Source: an uncultured Ruminococcus sp.
GTDB taxonomy: Bacteria > Bacillota > Clostridia > Oscillospirales > Acutalibacteraceae
Direction: 5' to 3'
Length of the DNA stretch: 8,353 nt
Assembly (NCBI GenBank): GCA_902773035.1
Contig: CACYDB010000012.1
Location: 1-8,353, forward strand
The first letter of the stretch is position 1; each line of letters opens with the position of its first letter. The notes under the pieces are model-generated. The model saw only the letters and a program-made list of their open reading frames with translations, did no database searches and was not told where the DNA came from. The translations under genes were made by a program, and so were the position numbers. Of the stretch, positions 1 to 4,979 are shown piece after piece.

Positions 1-10
1 CAACTTCGTT

Positions 11-39
11 ATTATATCATACTATTTTGAAAATTTCAA
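11..39 (-). promoter_or_regulatory. Leftward promoter for a gene outside the window
   Basis: Read on the minus strand, there is a -35 TTGAAA (39-34), a 17-bp spacer and a -10 TATAAT (16-11). A TGA just upstream gives an extended -10 (TGATATAAT, 19-11). Transcription would start around base 4-5 and run left out of the window, so the regulated gene is unknown. The -35 lies inside a perfect odd palindrome, TTGAAA-A-TTTCAA (27-39), which could be an operator or a chance AT-rich symmetry. The promoter match is direct; its activity is inferred. Confidence 0.6.
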
Positions 40-169
40 GTGAAATATCAAAATATTTTATTTTATTTTAAAAATCTTTAAAACAGGAACTTATTTGAGC
101 GCTTAATCCGCAAATGTTTTAGTGTCGGGAAATCTATTATTTTGCTAAATTAGAAAATAATTCGTATTA
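40..169. other. AT-rich intergenic stretch with no gene seen
   Basis: This stretch separates the leftward edge promoter from the nrdR control region. It is dominated by A and T runs (notably 50-82) and has no open reading frame with a ribosome site. No tRNA-like or terminator-like fold with a T tract was recognised. It probably serves only as spacer and UP-element-like DNA between the two divergent promoters. Confidence 0.5.
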
Positions 170-207
170 ATTCAATATAAAGGGTTGCATTTTACTATAT
201 ATTGTGG
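170..207. promoter_or_regulatory. Tandem NrdR boxes (candidate NrdR operator)
   Basis: The published NrdR box consensus is acaCwAtATaTwGtgt. Bases 192-207 match its inner core CwAtATaTwG at all ten positions, continue with the consensus t and g, and differ only at two outer left bases and the last base. Bases 170-185 (core CAATATAAAG) match nine of ten core positions and 12 of 16 overall. The centres are 22 bp apart, about two helical turns, so both boxes face the same side of the DNA. The right box fills the spacer between the -35 and -10 of the nrdR promoter, and the left box ends on the first base of the -35. Bound NrdR would therefore block RNA polymerase, which implies autorepression. 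The matches are seen directly; binding is inferred. Confidence 0.7.
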
Positions 208-213
208 TATAAT
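185..213 (+). promoter_or_regulatory. nrdR promoter (extended -10)
   Basis: A -35 TTGCAT (185-190), a 17-bp spacer and a perfect -10 TATAAT (208-213) form a sigma-A-type promoter. TG at 205-206 adds an extended -10. Transcription is expected to start near base 220, giving a short leader of about 29 nt. The ribosome site AAGGGAG (235-241) then precedes the nrdR ATG by 7 nt. A small inverted repeat, AATTC-N7-GAATT (211-227), spans the start point; it may be incidental. Confidence 0.75.
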
Positions 214-248
214 TCTAAATGTGAATTAAATCGCAAGGGAGAGTTATT

Positions 249-704
249 ATGAAATGTCCGTTTTGTTCGTATACTGAATCCAAGGTTATCGACTCGCGTT
301 CGGCTGACGACGGTGAGCGTATCCGCCGCAGACGTGAATGCTTAAAGTGCGGTAAGCGTTTTACAACTCACGAGATTATCGAGACTGTTCCCGTGATTGT
401 CGTTAAGCGTGATAAAAGCCGCGAGAGCTTTGACCGCAACAAGCTGACTAACGGACTTGTGCGAGCTTGTGAAAAGCGTCCCGTGTCTATCGACCAGATT
501 GACGCAATTGTAAGCGCTATTGAGGGTAAGGTTCAGGCGAGCCTTGACCGCGAGATCACAACTCAGCAGATAGGCGAGATGGCTATGGAAGAACTCAGAA
601 AGGTTGACGAGGTAAGCTATGTGCGATTCGCGTCTGTTTACCGTTCTTTTAAGGATATCGAGACCTTTATGGATGAGCTCAACAAGCTTTTAAAAGAGAA
701 ATAA
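249..704 (+). CDS. nrdR: Transcriptional repressor NrdR
   Basis: NrdR is a nucleotide-sensing repressor of ribonucleotide reductase genes: with dATP bound it represses dNTP synthesis, and with ATP it releases DNA. The 151-residue product has the usual family length. A zinc ribbon at the N-terminus is formed by C3, C6, C31 and C34 (CPFC and CLKC), with the basic stretch RIRRRR (25-29 region) that contributes to DNA contact. An ATP-cone domain follows from about residue 47 to 137 (VVKRDKSRESFDRNKL at its start, VSYVRFASVYRSFKD near its end). The start is well set by AAGGGAG 7 nt upstream. The gene is alone in its transcription unit: it converges on iscU with a hairpin terminator between them. 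No ribonucleotide reductase gene lies in the window, so its targets other than itself are elsewhere. Two NrdR-like boxes in its own promoter suggest autoregulation. Confidence 0.97.
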   Translation: MKCPFCSYTESKVIDSRSADDGERIRRRRECLKCGKRFTTHEIIETVPVIVVKRDKSRESFDRNKLTNGLVRACEKRPVSIDQIDAIVSAIEGKVQASLDREITTQQIGEMAMEELRKVDEVSYVRFASVYRSFKDIETFMDELNKLLKEK

Positions 705-719
705 TATTACGCAAAAGAT

Positions 720-764
720 TTGGGCAGAAGGGAAATATCCTTTCTGCCCAATAATTATTTTATT
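720..764. terminator. Bidirectional terminator between nrdR and iscU
   Basis: Bases 720-733 pair with 738-751 in a 14-bp stem that contains one G-T wobble (730/741) and has an AATA loop. On the plus strand the stem is followed by TAATTATTTTATT (752-764), ending the nrdR transcript. On the minus strand it is followed by the T-rich ATCTTTTG (719-712), ending the rnhA-iscS-iscU transcript. The plus-strand T tract runs into the iscU stop codon (762-760), so the two convergent genes are packed around one shared hairpin. Confidence 0.85.
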
Positions 765-1188
765 CGTGATCGTGGTCACTTTCGATTTTGCCGACAATCG
801 GTTCAGGGTCGATGCCCTGTCTTGTGTAGTAGTCGGAAACGGCTGATTTGATCGCTTCCTCGGCGAGTACGGAGCAGTGCACCTTTACCGGCGGAAGTCC
901 GTCGAGCGCCTCCATAACCGCCTTATTTGTAAGCTGCAGCGCTTCGTCGATCGTCTTGCCCTTGATAAGCTCCGTAGCCATTGAGCTGGTAGCGATTGCC
1001 GCTCCGCAGCCGAAGGTTTTGAACTTAACGTCCGTAATTGTATTGTCGTCAACCTTGAGGTACATTTTCATAATGTCGCCGCATTTTGAGTTGCCGACCT
1101 CGCCGATACCGTCAGCGTTTTCGATTTCACCGACGTTTCGCGGATTGGCGAAGTGATCCATTACTTTTTCAGAATATGTGAATGCCAT
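760..1188 (-). CDS. iscU: Iron-sulfur cluster assembly scaffold protein, IscU/NifU N-terminal type
   Basis: This is the scaffold on which sulfur from the cysteine desulfurase and iron are assembled into an Fe-S cluster before transfer to client proteins in the cytoplasm. The three cluster-binding cysteines are present: C36 (in SKCGD, with the adjacent D38 that tunes cluster release), C61 (FGCGAA) and C105 (VHCS). The LPPVK motif at 98-102 is the site recognised by the HscA chaperone in the Isc systems of proteobacteria. The 142-residue length suits a stand-alone IscU-type scaffold; the extra domains of full NifU are absent. The C-terminal tail (SDHDHE) is acidic and histidine-rich. The start is set by AGGAG (1200-1196), which immediately follows the iscS stop codon, 7 nt before the ATG. 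It is the last gene of the rnhA-iscS-iscU operon. NifU is an alternative name used for Clostridia homologues. Confidence 0.93.
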   Translation of the reverse strand: MAFTYSEKVMDHFANPRNVGEIENADGIGEVGNSKCGDIMKMYLKVDDNTITDVKFKTFGCGAAIATSSMATELIKGKTIDEALQLTNKAVMEALDGLPPVKVHCSVLAEEAIKSAVSDYYTRQGIDPEPIVGKIESDHDHE

Positions 1189-1200
1189 TTTAAAGCTCCT

Positions 1201-2403
1201 TTACTTTATAAATTTTGTTTCGTTTTTCTCGCCCTTGATTATGCTCTCCCAAAGCGGAGACATATCCCTGAGCAGCTTTACGATTTTCGGTACTGTTTCG
1301 AGAATGTAGTCGATATCCTCCTCGGTTACGTCGTCGCCGAAGGTCATTCTTGTACTGCCGTGCGCGATTTCGTGGGGAAGTCCTATAGCGAGCAGAACGT
1401 GACTCGGGTCAAGACTTCCCGAGGTGCAGGCTGAGCCTGATGAAGCTGAGATTCCAGCCATTTCGAGTCGAAGCAAAAGGCTTTCGCCTTCGATTCCCTC
1501 AAAGCACATATTGAGGTTTGAGGGGAGACGGTGAACTCGGTCGCCGTTAACGCGGCTTCTCGGGATCTCAAGCAGTCCGTCGATAAGCTTGTCCCTGAGA
1601 GCGCCGAGTCTCTCGTTGCGCTCATCCATTGTATCAATCGCGAGCTGGAGCGCCGCGTCAAATCCTACTATACCCGCGATATTCTCAGTTCCCGCGCGCT
1701 TACCGCGTTCCTGAGCGCCGCCCTCGATGAGATTGTCAATCAGGATGCCCTTGCGTATGTACAGAAGTCCGCAGCCCTTGGGACCGTGGAGCTTATGCGC
1801 CGTCATAGACATCAGGTCGATATTCTCGTCAACAACGTTAATGTGACAGTAACCCGCCGCCTGAACAGCGTCTGTATGGAAAAGAACTCCGCGCTTTTTG
1901 CATACAGCGCCGATTTCCTTTATGGGCTGTATTGTGCCTATTTCATTGTTGGCGTACATTATTGTTACTAGCGCCGTATCCTCGCGTATAGCCTTGTCAA
2001 CGTCCTCGGGCTTAACTATGCCGTTTTCGTAAACGTCGAGGTATGTAACCTCAAAGCCCTCGCGCTCGAGAGCCGCGCAGGTGTGAAGAACCGCGTGGTG
2101 CTCAAATTTAGAAGTAATAATATGCTTCTTGCCTCTGTTTTTAAGACGATTGCAAATGCCCTTGATCGCCCAGTTATCCGACTCGCTTCCGCCTGAGGTG
2201 AAGTAAACCTCAGAGGGCGACTTCGCGCCGATATTTTTCGCTATATTCGCTCTCGCGTTTTCAACAGCTCTCTTGGCTTCCTGACCGATTCCGTAGAGGC
2301 TTGAGGGGTTTCCGTAAACTTCGGTGAGATACGGCATCATCTTTTCAAGAACGAGAGGGGAGAGCTTTGTTGTAGCGGCATTGTCCGCGTAAATCTGTCT
2401 CAT
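1201..2403 (-). CDS. iscS: Cysteine desulfurase, NifS/IscS family
   Basis: This PLP enzyme takes sulfur from L-cysteine, leaving alanine, and holds it as a persulfide for delivery to the scaffold encoded next door. The 400-residue product shows the family signatures: the N-terminal YADNAATT (5-12); EHHAV with H103, which stacks on PLP; HTDAVQ with D178 and Q181; and the PLP-binding lysine K204 in TAHKLHGPKG. The catalytic cysteine C326 lies in SSGSACTSGS. The first residues look genuine: GGAAGG (2415-2410) lies 6 nt before the ATG and directly follows the rnhA stop. It is 12 bp from both rnhA and iscU, so a single transcript is likely. Pairing with an IscU-type partner supports a general Fe-S role. 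NifS is an equally valid name, because nothing here shows nitrogen fixation genes; tRNA thiolation is a possible secondary use. Confidence 0.95.
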   Translation of the reverse strand: MRQIYADNAATTKLSPLVLEKMMPYLTEVYGNPSSLYGIGQEAKRAVENARANIAKNIGAKSPSEVYFTSGGSESDNWAIKGICNRLKNRGKKHIITSKFEHHAVLHTCAALEREGFEVTYLDVYENGIVKPEDVDKAIREDTALVTIMYANNEIGTIQPIKEIGAVCKKRGVLFHTDAVQAAGYCHINVVDENIDLMSMTAHKLHGPKGCGLLYIRKGILIDNLIEGGAQERGKRAGTENIAGIVGFDAALQLAIDTMDERNERLGALRDKLIDGLLEIPRSRVNGDRVHRLPSNLNMCFEGIEGESLLLRLEMAGISASSGSACTSGSLDPSHVLLAIGLPHEIAHGSTRMTFGDDVTEEDIDYILETVPKIVKLLRDMSPLWESIIKGEKNETKFIK

Positions 2404-2415
2404 TTCTATCCTTCC

Positions 2416-2862
2416 TTACATATATTTTTCAGCCGCGGCGACAGCAAGCCTGTCACAGCGTTCATTTTCGGGATGTCCTGCGTGCCCCTTAACCCAGATT
2501 ATCTCAACCTTATGGATTTCACAGAGGGCGAGAAGCCTGTCCCATAGCTCAGGGTTAAGAGCTTTTTCTTTTTTATTGCGCATCCAGTTGTTAGCCTTCC
2601 ATTTTTCAGCCCAGCCGAGCTTCAGGGCGTTGGAAACATACTGACTGTCGGTGCAGAGGACAACCTCGCACGGCTCCTTGAGCATTTCGAGAGCGCGAAT
2701 CACAGCGGTAAGCTCCATCCTGTTGTTAGTGGTATCCGCTTCACCGCCCGAGATTTCTTTCTCGACTCCGTTGTATCTCAGAACGGCTCCCCAGCCGCCC
2801 GGACCGGGATTACCTTTGCACGCTCCGTCGGTAAAAATCTCTACCTTTTTCAAGTGTTTCAC
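2416..2862 (-). CDS. rnhA: Ribonuclease HI
   Basis: This enzyme cuts the RNA strand of RNA-DNA hybrids, removing primers and R-loops. The catalytic carboxylates of the family are all visible: D12 (FTDGACKGNPGPGGWG), E50 (NNRMELTAV), D72 (CTDSQYV) and D137 (ERCDRLA). The catalytic-loop histidine H127 lies in VKGHAGH. The basic, tryptophan-rich segment at 84-100 matches the substrate-binding handle of the E. coli type. The product is 148 residues, close to the 155 of E. coli. The given start is a GTG (2862-2860) with no Shine-Dalgarno at a normal distance. A TTG at codon 4 (2853-2851) has GAGGTG 6 nt upstream and would begin MKKVEIFTDG, like many homologues, giving 145 residues; I consider it at least as likely. 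It leads the operon with iscS and iscU. Confidence 0.95.
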   Translation of the reverse strand: MKHLKKVEIFTDGACKGNPGPGGWGAVLRYNGVEKEISGGEADTTNNRMELTAVIRALEMLKEPCEVVLCTDSQYVSNALKLGWAEKWKANNWMRNKKEKALNPELWDRLLALCEIHKVEIIWVKGHAGHPENERCDRLAVAAAEKYM

Positions 2863-2877
2863 CTCAATATCTATATA

Positions 2878-2887
2878 TCCTATAGGA
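2878..2887. repeat. Perfect 10-bp palindrome in the rnhA leader
   Basis: TCCTATAGGA is self-complementary and lies between the predicted transcription start (near 2906) and the rnhA start codon. It could be a small operator, but a 10-bp AT-rich palindrome may also arise by chance. It does not resemble the long IscR-type sites I know. Confidence 0.3.
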
Positions 2888-2912
2888 ATTATCTATAAAA
2901 TTGCTCCCATTA

Positions 2913-2941
2913 ATTATAATACATCAGTTAGTTAAATGCAA
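2913..2941 (-). promoter_or_regulatory. Promoter of the rnhA-iscS-iscU operon
   Basis: Read on the minus strand, a -35 TTGCAT (2941-2936), a 17-bp spacer and a perfect -10 TATAAT (2918-2913) are present. Transcription would start near base 2906, leaving a leader of about 44 nt before the GTG of rnhA. This is the only good promoter seen for the three leftward genes. Confidence 0.75.
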
Positions 2942-3002
2942 CTGTTTTTTTAAAAATTGTATTGAAATATCCGAATGCCGCCTATAATTAAATAAATAAT
3001 AC

Positions 3003-3031
3003 TTGACTGAAAGTGTAAAATAAGTTACAAT
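3003..3031 (+). promoter_or_regulatory. Promoter of the rnj-gdpP-rplI-dnaB operon
   Basis: A -35 TTGACT (3003-3008), a 17-bp spacer and a -10 TACAAT (3026-3031) give a good sigma-A-type promoter, each hexamer one base off consensus. Transcription would start near 3038, leaving a leader of about 120 nt before the rnj GTG. A palindrome overlaps the -10 and start point. A second -10-like TATAAT at 3046-3051 lacks an obvious -35. Confidence 0.7.
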
Positions 3032-3045
3032 ATACAATGTATATT
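3029..3045. promoter_or_regulatory. 17-bp palindrome over the rnj -10/+1 region, candidate operator
   Basis: AATATACA-A-TGTATATT is a perfect inverted repeat of 8-bp arms around a single central base. It covers the last three bases of the -10 and the predicted transcription start, a position where a bound dimeric repressor would block initiation. I do not recognise it as the site of a named regulator. The symmetry is seen directly; a function is inferred. Confidence 0.4.
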
Positions 3046-3158
3046 TATAATAGGATAATAGGCGTATTATGCTATACGCTGATAATTTCTTATATTTTGC
3101 AGCCCTTGGGACGTTTTAGGGTTGTTTTGAATACATAATTATAAAAGGAGGAAAATTT
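3038..3158 (+). other. Leader (5' UTR) of rnj with small hairpins
   Basis: The predicted leader is about 120 nt, much longer than the nrdR and rnhA leaders. Bases 3062-3067 pair with 3074-3079 (GCGTAT/ATACGC, loop of 6), followed by an AT-rich run with several T stretches. Bases 3101-3106 can pair with 3118-3123 (AGCCCT/AGGGTT, one G-U). It ends in a strong ribosome site, AAAGGAGG (3144-3151), 7 nt before the GTG. No known riboswitch class was recognised. Leader-based autocontrol by RNase J is a possibility only. Confidence 0.4.
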
Positions 3159-4955
3159 GTGGCAGATAATAAAAAGTTCGGTAATAAACAGTATCGCGGT
3201 AAACGCACTTCCGCGAAGATGAATTCTGCTAAATCACCTGTCCGTAATAAGAAAACAAGCTATAAAAATCCTAAGCGAACTCCGCGTAAGATAGAAAAGC
3301 CCTCAATAAAGGTAGCTTTTCTCGGAGGTCTTAACGAAATCGGTAAAAACATTACTCTATTTGAGTGCGAGGGGGATATAGTCCTTATCGACTGCGGAAT
3401 GGCGTTCCCTGACGGAGATATGCTCGGCGTTGACCTTGTAATCCCCGATTTTACCTATATCGAGCAGAATATCGACAGAGTCAGAGGTCTTGTTCTGACT
3501 CACGGTCATGAGGATCACATCGGCGGAATACCCTTCCTGCTGACTAAAATGAATATTCCGATTTACGGCACACCGCTTACAATGGGCTTGCTCGGCAATA
3601 AGCTCAAGGAGCATAACCTCTTTAACAGCGCCAAGCTCACCACAGTAAAGGCGGGCAGCAGGGTTAAGCTCGGATGTATGGAGGTTGAGTTCATTCACGT
3701 AAACCACTCGATCCCCGATTCCTGCGCTATAGCGCTTCATACACCTGCGGGCACTGTTGTTCACTCGGGTGACTTTAAGATCGACTGTACGCCCTTTATC
3801 GGCGATATGATTGACCTTCATTCCTTCGCGAGACTCGGTCACGAGGGCGTTCTCGCATTCTTCTGCGAGAGCACCAACGCTAACCGTCCGGGTTATACGG
3901 CGACCGAGCAGACGGTTACAGCGAGTCTTGACAGTCTGTTTAACGAAGCGTCAAAGAGCCGTATTATTATCGCGACCTTCGCCTCAAACGTCAACCGCGT
4001 ACAGCAGATTATCGACTGCGCCGAAAAATACGGCAGAAAGGTCGCCCTTTCCGGACGTTCAATGGTCAACTATATGAGCGTCGCGGCGGAGCTCGGTTAT
4101 CTGAGGATTCCGCAGAATATGATGATAGATATTGATATGCTCTCACGCTATAAGCCCGAGCAGGTTGTGCTTATCACAACAGGCAGTCAGGGCGAGCCTA
4201 TGTCGGCTCTGTCGCGTATGGCTTATTCAGATCACCGCAAGGTTATGGTAGGCGAGGGAGACTTCATTATAATTTCAGCCAATCCGATCCCGGGTAACGA
4301 AAAGACAGTCGGAAATGTTGTTGACGAGCTCTTGAAGCGCGGCTGCCGCGTAATTTACGAGAGTATGTACGACGTTCACGTTTCGGGCCACGCCTGTCAG
4401 GAGGAACTGAAAATCCTGCAAAAGCTTGTTAACCCGAAGTATTTCATTCCGGTTCACGGCGAGCAGAAGCATCTTCGTCAAAACGCTGAGCTTGCTCTGT
4501 CGCTCGGTATGGATAAAAAGCATATCTTTATCGGCGATATTGGCAGTCAGGTCGAGATTAACGAGAATTACATCAAGGAGCTTCCGCCTGTTCCCGCGGG
4601 CAAGGTATTTGTTGACGGTCTCGGCGTAGGAGACGTCGGCTCTATCGTACTGCGCGACAGAAAGCATCTCGCTCAGGACGGACTTATTATCATCGTCGCT
4701 TCTCTCGACGTATATGACGGCCACGTAATCAGCGGCCCCGATATTGTTTCCAGAGGCTTCGTGTATGTGCGTGAGAGCGAGGAGTTGCTCGACGAGATCC
4801 GCGGCAAATCGCTTGAAATCCTCGAGGATTGCGCGGATAACAATATTCACGAGTGGGGAACAATCAAGAACAGGATCAAGGAAAGCGTGTCAAAGCTTAT
4901 CGCTCAAAAGACGCGCCGCAATCCGATGATTCTGCCTATCCTGCAGGAAGTATAG
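3159..4955 (+). CDS. rnj: Ribonuclease J (metallo-beta-lactamase/beta-CASP family)
   Basis: RNase J is the main 5'-to-3' exoribonuclease and endonuclease of many Firmicutes, acting in mRNA decay and rRNA maturation. Zinc ligands of the metallo-beta-lactamase core are visible: HGHEDH (115-120), H183 (HVNHS) and D205 (HSGDFK). The family ESTNA motif lies at 237-241. The beta-CASP region runs from about 250 to 395 with TGSQGEP (341-347), followed by DVHVSGHA (405-412) and PVHGE (431-435). The C-terminal domain covers roughly 465-598. The first 48 or so residues, before the conserved core begins at SIKVAFLGGLNEIG, are rich in K, R, N and S and look disordered; this makes the product 598 residues against about 555 for B. 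subtilis RNase J1. The GTG start has an ideal AAAGGAGG 7 nt upstream, so the extension appears real. The gene heads an operon with gdpP 24 bp downstream. With only one copy in view, J1 and J2 cannot be told apart. Confidence 0.95.
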   Translation: MADNKKFGNKQYRGKRTSAKMNSAKSPVRNKKTSYKNPKRTPRKIEKPSIKVAFLGGLNEIGKNITLFECEGDIVLIDCGMAFPDGDMLGVDLVIPDFTYIEQNIDRVRGLVLTHGHEDHIGGIPFLLTKMNIPIYGTPLTMGLLGNKLKEHNLFNSAKLTTVKAGSRVKLGCMEVEFIHVNHSIPDSCAIALHTPAGTVVHSGDFKIDCTPFIGDMIDLHSFARLGHEGVLAFFCESTNANRPGYTATEQTVTASLDSLFNEASKSRIIIATFASNVNRVQQIIDCAEKYGRKVALSGRSMVNYMSVAAELGYLRIPQNMMIDIDMLSRYKPEQVVLITTGSQGEPMSALSRMAYSDHRKVMVGEGDFIIISANPIPGNEKTVGNVVDELLKRGCRVIYESMYDVHVSGHACQEELKILQKLVNPKYFIPVHGEQKHLRQNAELALSLGMDKKHIFIGDIGSQVEINENYIKELPPVPAGKVFVDGLGVGDVGSIVLRDRKHLAQDGLIIIVASLDVYDGHVISGPDIVSRGFVYVRESEELLDEIRGKSLEILEDCADNNIHEWGTIKNRIKESVSKLIAQKTRRNPMILPILQEV

Positions 4956-4965
4956 TTTTATAAGA

Positions 4966-4979
4966 TTTAGATTTTAGAT
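4966..4979 (+). repeat. Tandem TTTAGAT pair just before the gdpP start
   Basis: Two exact copies of TTTAGAT (4966-4972 and 4973-4979) abut the gdpP ATG. The 24-nt gap between rnj and gdpP contains no AGGA, GGAG or GAGG, so there is no normal ribosome site. The AT-rich, unstructured repeat may help ribosome loading, or gdpP may depend on ribosomes finishing rnj. The repeat is seen; its role is inferred. Confidence 0.4.

Noticed and set aside
161..176. A possible NrdR box 31 bp upstream of the main one
   Set aside because: The key C and G of the core are swapped and several inner positions mismatch; the 170-185 site is clearly better.
211..227. AATTC-N7-GAATT inverted repeat at the nrdR start point
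   Set aside because: The arms are only 5 bp in AT-rich DNA, and the stronger NrdR boxes already explain control there.
1531..1971. A 146-codon plus-strand frame antisense to iscS
   Set aside because: It overlaps the PLP-binding region of a clearly functional cysteine desulfurase and has no family resemblance.
3357..3842. A 161-codon minus-strand frame inside rnj
   Set aside because: It overlaps the conserved zinc-binding core of RNase J on the other strand and has no recognisable motif.
4275..4850. A 191-codon open frame on the minus strand inside rnj
   Set aside because: It lies wholly antisense to conserved RNase J sequence, has no promoter of its own, and its peptide resembles no family I know. 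It is a by-product of the codon pattern of the real gene.
4959..4964. A TATAAG -10-like hexamer just before gdpP
   Set aside because: No -35-like hexamer lies at 16-18 bp upstream, so an internal promoter is not supported.
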